From positions 1-15,800 of the forward strand of contig JASHSZ010000743.1 of assembly GCA_030040815.1 (NCBI GenBank): a DNA stretch of 15,800 bases. The letters run 5' to 3'. The translations under genes and the position numbers were made by a program. The notes under the pieces are model-generated. The model did no database searches, was not told the origin of the DNA, and worked only from the letters and a program-made list of their open reading frames with translations. The stretch is from Streptosporangiaceae bacterium (GTDB lineage Bacteria > Actinomycetota > Actinomycetes > Streptosporangiales > Streptosporangiaceae). Every line of letters starts with the position of its first letter. Positions within the stretch are counted from its first letter, which is position 1. Shown here piece after piece: positions 6,259 through 13,511 of the stretch.

Positions 6259-8259
6259 ATGTCCGTCTCCGTTCGCACCCGCCTTTGGGCTGGACTGGCT
6301 GCGGGGGTGCTGGCTGTCGCAGCCCCCGCCGCGGTAGCCGCCAGCTCCGCCCAGGCGTCGTCCACCCCAGGGCCCAGCACCCTTGAGCACGTACCGACCG
6401 GGATCCTCCCGTCGGCGCTGTCCGGCGCATCCGCGTTCGGTGATACCCCGTCCAGCACCCCGGAGCAGGTCTCCTTCATCCTGAACGAGCGCAACCTCTC
6501 CCAGCTTGAATCGGCCGTGACTGGCGGCCTCAAGAGCTTCGACTCCGTGAGCCAATTCGCCAGCACATACGGCCAGAGCCCGGACGTGGTCTCCGCGCTG
6601 ACGAGCTACCTGGCGTCGTTCGGCATCACGACGTCGGTGTACCCAGGCGACGTCGATGTGTCGGCGACCGGGACGGCCGGCGAGTTCGACGCGGCGCTGT
6701 CCGTCACGCAGCAGAACTACCACATCCCGGCGCAGCACGGCGCCGATGGCTACGCGGTTCCGGCCCAGACCGTCTACAGCGCGACCGGAGCGCCGGAACT
6801 GCCGTACCGGCTTGCGCAGTACGTGCTCGCGATCCTCGGGCTGACCAACTATGCACCGTTCGTGAGCCACGCCGTGCACGTGAGCGACACGCTCACTCCG
6901 GCCTCGTCCTCGTCGGCAGATCAGCCCGGCAGCTATCTGCCGTCTAACTTCGCCGCGCAATACGGCCTCGACCCGCTGTACGCGAAGGCCGACGGAGCCG
7001 GGGAGACGATCGGTATCGTCACCCTGGCTGCGCTTGACCCCGGCGCGCCGCAGTACTTCTGGCGGAACATCGCGCACGTGCCAACCACCGGCCGGACCGT
7101 GACTGTGGACAACGTGGACGGCGGGCCCGGCGCCCCGAGCAACGCCGACGGCACGGGCGAGACCGACCTGGACGTGGAGCAGTCCGGCGGACTGGCTCCA
7201 GGCGCCAACGTGATCGTCTACCAGGCGCCGAACACCAACCCAGGGTTCATCGACGCGTTCTTCACCGCCGCCAGCCAGAACATCGCAGATACGCTGTCGA
7301 CGAGCTGGGGCGAGTCCGAGACCATTGTCGCCGCGGCTGTTGCGGAGGGCCAGGAGACGGCCGCCTTTGAAGCCGCCTTCGACGAGGCGTTTCTCGAGCT
7401 GGGTGACCAGGGTCAGTCGGTGTTTGACGCGGCCGGCGACTCCGGAGCCTACGACGCCTCGGGTGACATCGGCACAACGAACCTGTCCGTCGACACACCG
7501 GCGGACAGCCCGTACGCGACCGCGTCGGGCGGCACCACCACGCCCTGGAGCGGCCCGGTCACCGGCCCCGATGGGTCGGTCACCGTTACCGTCCCGAGCC
7601 AGCGCGCCTGGGGCTGGGATTACCTGTGGGAGGCGGCCGCGGAGACCATGGGTATTTCGTACCCGGCTGCAGCGGAGTCGCTCGTGGTTGGTGGCGGCGG
7701 CGGGTTCAGCGTCGTCGCGCCCGAGCCCTCGTATCAGACGCTGGTGTCGGGCACCTCGGACTACCACGGAGTCCAGTACCTGACCCCGACCGACTACGAG
7801 CCGGTCGTGCCCGGCAGTAGCCTCATCGAGCCGACAGAGTGGAACTTCACGTCCCCCCCGCCGCTCGTGTCAGGCGCGGGGACCGGCCGGGCGGTGCCCG
7901 ACGTGTCGGCGGACGCGGATCCCTACAGCGGTTACCTGCTGTATGAGCCGTCGTTCGCGCAGGCCGACCAGCCCGTCCTGCAGAGCGGCTGGGGCGGCAC
8001 CAGCTTCATCGGGCCGCAGTTCAACGGCTCGACCGCGGTCATCGACTCCTACCTGGGCCACCGGGTCGGGTTCTGGAACCCGTTCCTGTACAGCCTGGCC
8101 GCGGGTCCTGACAGTCCGGTCACGCCGCTCAACCAGGTCGGCACCGGGAACGACAACCTCTTCTACACCGGCAACCCCGGCCAGCTCTACAACGAGGCGA
8201 CCGGCCTGGGCGTCCCGAACCTGGCCAAGTTCGCCGCGGATCTCGCCGCCCTGTGGTAA
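6259..8259 (+). CDS. Secreted S53 (sedolisin/kumamolisin-type) serine-carboxyl peptidase
   Basis: A 666-residue preproenzyme. Residues 1-37 are a Sec signal peptide (two Arg, a hydrophobic core rich in Ala/Leu/Val, then an AQA cleavage site). Residues about 45-205 are the S53 activation prodomain, with SFDSVSQFASTYGQ and the VSATGTAGEFDAALSV block. The catalytic domain has Glu301 and Asp305 (GETDLD), the oxyanion Asp394 (GDSG) and nucleophile Ser582 (GGTS). The family hydrolyses proteins at acid pH after self-removal of the prodomain. Two oddities: the gap from Asp394 to Ser582 (188 residues) is about 70 longer than in kumamolisin, and the usual C-terminal calcium-site Asp residues appear as Gln and Asn. 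I chose the ATG with AGGAG 11 bases upstream because it directly begins a signal peptide; a TTG at 6187 would add 24 residues in front of it. Confidence 0.93.
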   Translation: MSVSVRTRLWAGLAAGVLAVAAPAAVAASSAQASSTPGPSTLEHVPTGILPSALSGASAFGDTPSSTPEQVSFILNERNLSQLESAVTGGLKSFDSVSQFASTYGQSPDVVSALTSYLASFGITTSVYPGDVDVSATGTAGEFDAALSVTQQNYHIPAQHGADGYAVPAQTVYSATGAPELPYRLAQYVLAILGLTNYAPFVSHAVHVSDTLTPASSSSADQPGSYLPSNFAAQYGLDPLYAKADGAGETIGIVTLAALDPGAPQYFWRNIAHVPTTGRTVTVDNVDGGPGAPSNADGTGETDLDVEQSGGLAPGANVIVYQAPNTNPGFIDAFFTAASQNIADTLSTSWGESETIVAAAVAEGQETAAFEAAFDEAFLELGDQGQSVFDAAGDSGAYDASGDIGTTNLSVDTPADSPYATASGGTTTPWSGPVTGPDGSVTVTVPSQRAWGWDYLWEAAAETMGISYPAAAESLVVGGGGGFSVVAPEPSYQTLVSGTSDYHGVQYLTPTDYEPVVPGSSLIEPTEWNFTSPPPLVSGAGTGRAVPDVSADADPYSGYLLYEPSFAQADQPVLQSGWGGTSFIGPQFNGSTAVIDSYLGHRVGFWNPFLYSLAAGPDSPVTPLNQVGTGNDNLFYTGNPGQLYNEATGLGVPNLAKFAADLAALW

Positions 8260-8291
8260 CGCCCACGCAGCGGTAGCACACCGATAGGAAG

Positions 8292-8331
8292 AGCCGGACC
8301 GCCCCACTGAGCCGCGGGGCGGTCCGGTTTT
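8292..8331 (+). terminator. Strong rho-independent terminator of the S53 gene
   Basis: CCGGACCGCCCC (8294-8305) and GGGGCGGTCCGG (8316-8327) form a perfect 12-bp stem with a 10-base loop, followed by TTTT. It lies about 35 bp past the peptidase stop codon. Confidence 0.92.
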
Positions 8332-8367
8332 ACGCGGCGCCCATCGGCCGCTCCGCCAGCTGGCAGC

Positions 8368-8390
8368 GCCCGATGTCCCATGGATCGGGC
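8368..8390 (-). terminator. Weak hairpin downstream of the dehydrogenase
   Basis: GCCCGAT and ATCGGGC form a 7-bp stem around 9 bases, 24 bp past the dehydrogenase stop codon on the minus strand. No T tract, so this is only a possible terminator. Confidence 0.25.
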
Positions 8391-8413
8391 TCACCACGAA
8401 CCTGGGGTCCTCA

Positions 8414-9616
8414 TTAGCCGCTGGGCTCGAGCAGTACCTTCACCGCGCCGGTGTGGCGCGCGTTCTTCACCGTGAGGATCGCTTCTGGCCAGCGCTCCAG
8501 CGGGAACCGGTGGGTGATGACCGGCGTCAGGTCAAGGCCAGCGGCGACGAAGTCGAAGTAGTGCTCCATGGCGTGCTTGGCCACGCCGCCGACCTCCTCG
8601 ATGCCGAAGCCGTTGGAACCCACGACGCGTACTTCCTTGAAGTACAGCGGCGTCCACTCAAACCGTCTCGGTGGCTCGACCCCGGAGATGACGAGGCTGC
8701 CGCCGGTGTCTACCAGCCGGAGCGAGGTCTCCACGGTCTGCACCGAGCCGATTGTGTCGTACACCACGGCCGGACCGTCCTGCAGCCAGTCCCGGCCGCT
8801 CCACGGCCGCAGCGGCGTGCCGCCGCACCGGCTCGCGACCTGGCCGACGAGCTCTTCGGGGGCCGAGGACAGCACCGCGTGCGCGCCGAGCCGGGTCGCG
8901 AGCGCGGACCGGGCGCCGGCCCGGGTAGCCGCCCACACCTGCGCGGTCGGATACAGGTGGCGCAGCAGCGCGATCGCCGCGAACGCCAGCGTCCCCGAGC
9001 CGTACACCAGCACCGGCCGGCTGTCCTCGGGGGGCGGGGCGAGCAGGATCGACCGCAGCGACACCGAAACCGGGTCGGCCAGCACCGCCGCCTCGTCGGA
9101 AACGCCGTCGGGAATGGTGAACAGCTGCGAGGTGTGCGCGGCGAACCGCTCCGCGTGCGCCCCGCCGGCGGCCGAGCAGTTACCGAGGTGGATCGAGACT
9201 GGCAGGAGGCCCGACCGGAACATCCGGCACCACGGGTAGCGCCCCTCCTTGCACGCCGGGCACGGTGGCTCGATGCCTCGCGGTCCGCACGACAGCCACG
9301 GATTGAGTACGACACGCTCGCCGGTGTCGGCGCGCCGGCCGACCGCCTCGTGCCCGAGCACGTGCGGGAATGACACGAGCGCCGTCAGCGGGTTGTCGCG
9401 CGCGCCGTTGAGCAGGATCTGCTTGACATCCGAGCCACACAGCCCGGAGAACGTCGTCGACACCCGCACCCAGTCGGGCGCCGGCAGCTCCGGCTCGGTG
9501 ACATCGGCGAGCCGGACCGGGCCGAACCGGGACACGTACGCCCGCCGGCTGACCCGGCCCCCAACCGCGGCGGCCGCCTCGCGGGCCAGGCTGTGCCGGA
9601 ACACCAGTGCCTTCAC
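8414..9616 (-). CDS. Zinc-containing alcohol dehydrogenase family protein (MDR)
   Basis: A 400-residue medium-chain dehydrogenase/reductase. The catalytic zinc ligands are seen as Cys60 (GLCGSD) and His89-Glu90 (GHE). A structural zinc lobe is formed by Cys110, Cys119, Cys122 and Cys130, with the first spacing longer than the usual CxxCxxC. The Rossmann half begins near LVYGSGTLAFAAIALLRHL (about 203-221). The MDR fold normally oxidises alcohols or polyols with NAD(P). The substrate is not evident; the long N-terminal region before the GroES-like core and the long zinc-lobe loop set it apart from simple alcohol dehydrogenases. The start is a GTG with a very good GAGGAGG site 4 bases upstream. 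It follows mraY on the same strand after 57 bp, so the two may be one operon, although the strong own ribosome binding site does not require that. Confidence 0.88.
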   Translation of the reverse strand: MKALVFRHSLAREAAAAVGGRVSRRAYVSRFGPVRLADVTEPELPAPDWVRVSTTFSGLCGSDVKQILLNGARDNPLTALVSFPHVLGHEAVGRRADTGERVVLNPWLSCGPRGIEPPCPACKEGRYPWCRMFRSGLLPVSIHLGNCSAAGGAHAERFAAHTSQLFTIPDGVSDEAAVLADPVSVSLRSILLAPPPEDSRPVLVYGSGTLAFAAIALLRHLYPTAQVWAATRAGARSALATRLGAHAVLSSAPEELVGQVASRCGGTPLRPWSGRDWLQDGPAVVYDTIGSVQTVETSLRLVDTGGSLVISGVEPPRRFEWTPLYFKEVRVVGSNGFGIEEVGGVAKHAMEHYFDFVAAGLDLTPVITHRFPLERWPEAILTVKNARHTGAVKVLLEPSG

Positions 9617-9673
9617 GTAGCCTCCTCAAAGTCGGCCCGGCGATCGCGAGCGCGGGCGGACCCGGCAAGCCCG

Positions 9674-10732
9674 TCAGCCGGGCAGCCACTCGACATAGAA
9701 GATGGCAAGGCCGAGCGCGATGCACAAGCTGCAGATCAGCCAGAACCTGATCACGATGGTGGTTTCCGCCCAGCCGAGCAGCTCGAAGTGGTGCTGCAGC
9801 GGAGCCATCCGGAACACCCGGCGGCCGGTCATCTTGAAGAACCCGACCTGGATAATGACCGAGGCCGCGATGATCACGAAGAGCCCGCCGAGTACGAACA
9901 GCAGCAGCTGGGTCTTCGTGCACACCGCCAGCCCGGCGACCACACCGCCGAGGGCGAGCGAACCCGTGTCGCCCATGAAGATCCTGGCAGGTGGCGCGTT
10001 CCACCACAGGAATCCCAGGCACGCGCCGAGCGCGGCAGCGGCGACGACAGCCAGGTCGAGCGGGCTGGCGATCGCGTAGCAGTGCGCCACGACCGGCCCG
10101 CTGATGCAGTCGTTGCGCAGCTGCCAGTTGGCGATCAGCACGTAGGCAGCCAGCACCAGGATGGCCGCGCCGGTGGCGAGCCCGTCCAGCCCGTCGGTCA
10201 GGTTCACGCTGTTCGACGACGCCGCGACCATGATGACGATCCAGACGACGAAGGGCAGGGTGCCCAGCGTGGGCCCGATATCCCGCAGCAGGGACAGCGA
10301 CGGGTCGGCGGGCGTGAGGTCGAACCTGTCCGGGAACCGCAGCACCAGGTAGCCGAACACCGCGCCGACCACGATCTGGCCCGTCAGCTTGGCCCAGCTG
10401 CGCAGTCCGAGACTTCGGTGCATGTAGATCTTGATGAAGTCGTCGATGAAGCCGACCAGCCCGAGCCCGGTCATCAGCAGCAGCACGAGGAGGCCGGCAG
10501 GCGAGGTCTGGTCGTGGGTCAGCCAGTGGGCTGCGAAGTAGCCCGCGACGGAGGCGAGAACGATCACCGTTCCCCCCATCGTGGGGGTGCCACGCTTCGT
10601 CTGGTGCGCCTGCGGCCCGTCGTCGCGGATCAGCTGGCCTATTCCCCGGCGACGGAACCCCCGGATTGCCAGCGGCGTGCCAAGGAGCGAGATCGCGAGG
10701 GAGACGAACGCCGCCACGAGGATGGTCTTCAC
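9674..10732 (-). CDS. mraY: Phospho-N-acetylmuramoyl-pentapeptide-transferase MraY
   Basis: A 352-residue integral membrane enzyme that moves phospho-MurNAc-pentapeptide from UDP to undecaprenyl phosphate, making lipid I for peptidoglycan. All family blocks are present: RDDGP (36-40), TPTMGG (49-54), the Asp97-Asp98 pair (GFIDDF), [12 protein letters not shown] (177-188), FMGDTGS (252-258) and the [11 protein letters not shown] histidine motif (311-321). About ten hydrophobic segments are visible, so it should be active. The GTG start matches where the family begins; an ATG at 10795 would add 21 unlike residues, and neither has a strong ribosome binding site. Unusually, no mur or fts gene lies beside it. 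It is followed by a dehydrogenase on the same strand and divergent from a Nudix gene. It could be a second copy beside a normal dcw-cluster mraY, or the sole copy relocated. Confidence 0.93.
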   Translation of the reverse strand: MKTILVAAFVSLAISLLGTPLAIRGFRRRGIGQLIRDDGPQAHQTKRGTPTMGGTVIVLASVAGYFAAHWLTHDQTSPAGLLVLLLMTGLGLVGFIDDFIKIYMHRSLGLRSWAKLTGQIVVGAVFGYLVLRFPDRFDLTPADPSLSLLRDIGPTLGTLPFVVWIVIMVAASSNSVNLTDGLDGLATGAAILVLAAYVLIANWQLRNDCISGPVVAHCYAIASPLDLAVVAAAALGACLGFLWWNAPPARIFMGDTGSLALGGVVAGLAVCTKTQLLLFVLGGLFVIIAASVIIQVGFFKMTGRRVFRMAPLQHHFELLGWAETTIVIRFWLICSLCIALGLAIFYVEWLPG

Positions 10733-10960
10733 GGCGTCAGCACCGGGTGTCGGCCGCGGGTGGCATGCGGTCGGGAGGCTGCACGCGTCCATCATGCCGT
10801 CTCGACCGTGCTAATTGAGCCAGTCACGGCCATGCCGCAGCGGCCACAGCAAAAACCCGTAAACCCGCCAACCAGGGGGAACGCGGTCGTCCGGCCCGAT
10901 CGCCCCCGCCGGGCCGCGGCCCGTGCGCAATGTCTGCGGCCCGTCGGGCATCCTGGCGGC

Positions 10961-11425
10961 ATGACTGACGACGGTAAGTCCGCCCTGGGCATGCCGGTCC
11001 GCAGGGCGGCGCGCGTCGTCCTGCTCGACCCGGACGATCGTGTGCTGCTCATGCGCTACGACCAGGGACCGCCGAACGGCCGGCACTGGGCCACACCGGG
11101 CGGCGGCGCCGATGACGGGGAGGATTACCCGGCCGCGGCGCTGCGGGAACTGGCGGAGGAGACCGGCTGGACCGACATCGTGCTGCTTGGCGAGGTGCTC
11201 CGGCGGCGGTACGACATGGACTATGCCGGCCGCATGGTGTCCCAGGACGAGCGGCTCTACCTCGCCCGCACGGACCAGCCGCGACGGCTAGTCGGGGACG
11301 TGGCCGCGATGCACGCGGCGGACGGCATCGCGGCGTGGCGGTGGTGGACGCTGGCCGAACTGGACAACACCAGCGAGCGGGTGTGGCCGCCTGGCCTGGC
11401 TGACCTGATTCGCGCGAGCCGGTGA
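10961..11425 (+). CDS. Nudix hydrolase
   Basis: A 154-residue single-domain protein of the Nudix superfamily, which splits nucleoside diphosphates linked to another group, using divalent metal. The full Nudix box is present and exact: Gly48-x5-Glu54-x7-Arg62-Glu63-Leu-x-Glu66-Glu67-x-Gly69-Trp70. A strand with RVVLLDPDDRVLLMR (18-32) precedes it and a WRWWTLAEL segment follows, as is usual. The substrate cannot be predicted. The ATG was chosen because the Nudix fold starts shortly after it; the same frame is open far upstream only because it runs opposite mraY. An ATG ten codons later is an alternative. The ribosome binding site is weak. It converges on the Cys-Cys small protein with 55 bp between. 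Confidence 0.9.
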   Translation: MTDDGKSALGMPVRRAARVVLLDPDDRVLLMRYDQGPPNGRHWATPGGGADDGEDYPAAALRELAEETGWTDIVLLGEVLRRRYDMDYAGRMVSQDERLYLARTDQPRRLVGDVAAMHAADGIAAWRWWTLAELDNTSERVWPPGLADLIRASR

Positions 11426-11480
11426 CCGGCGCTGCTGCTGGCGCCATCGCCGGATGGAGTCGGCGGTTCCCGACCGGGAG

Positions 11481-11837
11481 CTAGTCAGCCGCAGAGTTTG
11501 CGGAGACGGCCACGGTGGCGCGCTTGGCGAGCGCGTCGAGGACCGGGAACTGAGCCACCGGGACACTGATGTCGAGGACGAGGCTGCCCGCAGCCGCGGT
11601 CAGCGCGAACGTGAAGAACGAGCAGCACGCGGTCTCGGCTGCCGCGAGCCCGGCCGCCTTGGCCGCGACGTTCGGGCTTGGATTGAGGTGCAGCCGCAGC
11701 CGGGTCAGCTCAGGTCGCTCGATCGCCGTCACCGTCTCGGCGAACAGGTCGCCGAACTCAGCCTGCCGGAGCCGTCGACCGTCCGCCGTGAGCGTGCACG
11801 AATCCGGCGCCCAGCCTGGCTCAGTGTCAGTTCCCAT
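11481..11837 (-). CDS. Conserved small protein with Cys-Cys motif
   Basis: A 118-residue soluble protein. It has an early Cys14 in a CTL context, a basic/acidic segment LRQAEFGDLFAETVTAIERPELTRLRLHL, then AAAETACCSFFTF (66-78) with adjacent Cys71-Cys72 after Glu68. Similar E-x-x-CC-x-F blocks occur in small actinobacterial proteins and in the C-termini of some MerR-type metal regulators, so metal or thiol chemistry is plausible, but this is inference. No DNA-binding domain is present. The ATG is supported by a TACTGT -10 element ending 6 bases before it and no ribosome binding site, the pattern of a leaderless mRNA. It is divergent from the Rsm22-type gene across only 55 bp, so the two may share control. 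Confidence 0.72.
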   Translation of the reverse strand: MGTDTEPGWAPDSCTLTADGRRLRQAEFGDLFAETVTAIERPELTRLRLHLNPSPNVAAKAAGLAAAETACCSFFTFALTAAAGSLVLDISVPVAQFPVLDALAKRATVAVSANSAAD

Positions 11838-11843
11838 GGGATG

Positions 11844-11849
11844 ACAGTA
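11844..11849 (-). promoter_or_regulatory. -10 box for a leaderless transcript (Cys-Cys protein)
   Basis: Minus-strand TACTGT fits the actinobacterial TANNNT -10 and ends 6 bases before the ATG, so transcription should start at or next to the start codon. No -35 is recognisable. Confidence 0.5.
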
Positions 11850-11879
11850 AGGCCCGGCCGGCGATCGGGCGAGCGCCGC

Positions 11880-11885
11880 TAGCGT
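11880..11885 (+). promoter_or_regulatory. -10 box for a leaderless transcript (Rsm22-type gene)
   Basis: TAGCGT fits TANNNT and ends 7 bases before the GTG at 11893, again predicting a leaderless mRNA. It lies back to back with the minus-strand -10 box about 30 bp away. Confidence 0.45.
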
Positions 11886-11892
11886 TGGGCAG

Positions 11893-13083
11893 GTGAGCGG
11901 TTCCGGTACGAGCGTGGTGGCCGCCGGGGCGCTGGCGACCGCCATCGAGGCCGGCCTGGCAGGAGCGGACGTTCCAGCGCTCACGGTCGGCGTGCAGCGC
12001 CTCATGGCCGCCTATCAGTCGGGTGCGAACCCCGCTGCGCCGGCGCTCGCGACCCGCGCCGACGCAGCGGCGTACGCCGCGTACCGCATGCCGGCCACAG
12101 CGGCGGCCGCCGGGCTGGCGCTGCGGCAGACGCGCTTGTCCTTGCCCGGCTGGAGGCCGGCGACGCTGCTGGACTTCGGGTCCGGAACGGGCAGCATCGC
12201 ATGGGCGGTCGCCACCGAGCTGCCCAGCGTCGGGGCGATGACGCTGCTCGAGCAGTCCGCAGCGGCGATCGGCGTCGGCCAGGCGATACTGGCCGCCGCC
12301 GAGGACGCTGTGCTTCCGGAAGCCACCTGGCGGGCGTGGCGGCTACCTGCTGGCCGACGCGCGCTCGGTCAGCGCGGCGAGCAGCCTGCGCTCGACCGGT
12401 CCGCTGCCGAGCCGGCGTCGCGGTCCGGCGACGTGCCGGTCGCGGACTCGGCTGGCGGCGACGTGCCGGTCGCGGACTCGGCTGCCGCCGGCGTGCCGGT
12501 CGCGGACCCGGCTGCCGGCGACGTGCCGGTCGCGGATCTCGCGACGATCAGCTACGTGCTCGGCGAGTTGACGGAGGTACAACAGGCCGCGATCCTTGCG
12601 CTGGCCGTCGGTGCGGCGCCCGCGGTCGTGCTGATCGAGCCCGGCACGCCTGCGGGCCATCGCCGGATCCTCGCGGCTCGCGACCGGCTGACGGCGGCCG
12701 GCTACCGGCTTGCCGCGCCCTGCCCCCACTGCGGTCCGTGTCCGCTCGCAGCGGCCGGCGACTGGTGTCACTTCGGCGTGCGGCTGCCGCGCTCCGCCGT
12801 GCATCGTCGGGTCAAGGGCGCGGAGCTGGGCTACGAGGACGAGAAGTTCAGCTACGTCGCGGCCGTTCGCCCGGACGTGGCCGGGTCGGGCGCGCCGCCC
12901 GATCCGGTCCTGCCAGCAGGCCGGATCGTGCGACGACCGCAGCAGCGCAAGGGGCTCGTCACGCTCGAGTTGTGCCTGCGGGACGGCTCGGCCGGGAGCG
13001 AACTTGTCGGCAAGAGCGCGGGGGAGGCCTACCGTGAGGCCAGGAAGTCGTTGTGGGGCGACCACTGGAATCCGCTCAGGTAG
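11893..13083 (+). CDS. Rsm22-family ribosome-associated methyltransferase-like protein
   Basis: A 396-residue protein of the Rsm22/Mettl17 family, SAM-methyltransferase-like proteins linked to small ribosomal subunit assembly. The SAM-binding glycine motif DFGSGTGS is at 94-101, the family block SYVLGELTEVQ near 220, and a cysteine cluster Cys277-x2-Cys280-x2-Cys283 with Cys292 (DWCHF) matches the iron-sulfur site reported for the family. The region between the SAM motif and SYVLGEL is replaced or extended by a low-complexity stretch (about 150-218) that ends in four 10-residue repeats. The GTG start fits the family's N-terminus (an LMAAYQSG helix and AAYRMPAT follow) and sits 7 bases after a TAGCGT -10 box. 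Whether the methyltransferase is catalytic is uncertain for the whole family, and the repeat insertion may affect it. Confidence 0.85.
   Translation: MSGSGTSVVAAGALATAIEAGLAGADVPALTVGVQRLMAAYQSGANPAAPALATRADAAAYAAYRMPATAAAAGLALRQTRLSLPGWRPATLLDFGSGTGSIAWAVATELPSVGAMTLLEQSAAAIGVGQAILAAAEDAVLPEATWRAWRLPAGRRALGQRGEQPALDRSAAEPASRSGDVPVADSAGGDVPVADSAAAGVPVADPAAGDVPVADLATISYVLGELTEVQQAAILALAVGAAPAVVLIEPGTPAGHRRILAARDRLTAAGYRLAAPCPHCGPCPLAAAGDWCHFGVRLPRSAVHRRVKGAELGYEDEKFSYVAAVRPDVAGSGAPPDPVLPAGRIVRRPQQRKGLVTLELCLRDGSAGSELVGKSAGEAYREARKSLWGDHWNPLR
12427..12546 (+). repeat. 30-bp minisatellite, four in-frame copies, inside the Rsm22-type gene
   Basis: Period exactly 30 bp: units begin at 12427, 12457, 12487 and 12517, the last with a diverged tail. 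They encode GDVPVADSAG, GDVPVADSAA, AGVPVADPAA and GDVPVADLAT (residues 179-218). The last unit runs into the conserved family block, so the array probably arose by duplication of the segment just before that block. The first two copies are nearly identical. Confidence 0.93.
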
Positions 13084-13126
13084 CGGCCGGCCGATGCCTT
13101 GCGGTGCCGAGCCGCCCACCGACAGG

Positions 13127-13496
13127 GTGAGCAGCGCTGACAAGCCGACCGACCGGTGGCACCGCTGGCTTCTTGCACTCCGGCATGGTGGCGATCCCGA
13201 GTACGGGGCGAAGGTACGCCGGGCTCTCGTGACCTGGTCCGACGTGCGGAGCAGGCCAGGTTCGGAGACGTGCGGCTTGATCTCCGGGTGACCGTAACCT
13301 CGTCCCGCCCGCCGGTGCCGTGGGACCGGTTCATGCGCTCGACGCCGAATCCGGAGGGTTTCCGCCGATCGGCGGCATACTCGCCCGCGCACTCACTCCG
13401 GCCCAGCTAGCCGCGTTTACCGCGCACCTGCGGTCGCTGGTGGAGAGTGGCCGTGCCGAGCGTCGGCGCCCGCTGGCGAACCTAACCGGGCGCGAC
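13127..13496 (+). pseudogene. Remnant of a class I SAM-dependent methyltransferase
   Basis: Three pieces in three frames read as one degraded gene. From a GTG, frame 2 gives DRWHRWLLALRHGGDPEYGAKVR (about 13145-13215), the usual N-terminus of a group of actinobacterial methyltransferases. Frame 1 then gives RRAEQARFGDVRLDLRV...PPVPWDRFMRSTPNPEG (about 13240-13359), which belongs near the C-terminus of that group. Frame 3 gives GGILARALTPAQLAAFTAHLRSLVESGRAERRRPLANLT (about 13374-13490), the family's end. The central part with the SAM-binding glycine motif is missing, so there has been a large internal deletion plus at least one frameshift near 13350-13375. The assignment rests on remembered family patterns. 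It lies between the Rsm22-type gene and the converging padR. Confidence 0.55.
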
Positions 13497-13511
13497 CGCG
13501 CGGACCAGCCG

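Noticed and set aside
6241..7767. 508-codon minus-strand open frame opposite the S53 peptidase
   Set aside because: Typical antisense open frame of GC-rich coding DNA; no domain, and the plus strand has a complete enzyme.
8414..10732. mraY-dehydrogenase pair as part of a nucleoside-antibiotic gene cluster
   Set aside because: No biosynthetic enzymes characteristic of such clusters are visible in the window; kept only as a question about an mraY paralogue.
9593..10960. Long plus-strand open frame running into the Nudix gene (would give a 610-residue protein)
   Set aside because: It lies opposite mraY and encodes an Asp/Gln/Arg-rich low-complexity translation; only the part from 10961 matches a real fold.
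12343..13392. 349-codon minus-strand open frame opposite the Rsm22-type gene
   Set aside because: Arg-rich, no motif, and its repeats are only the antisense of the 30-bp minisatellite; the plus strand encodes a recognisable family with SAM and Cys motifs.
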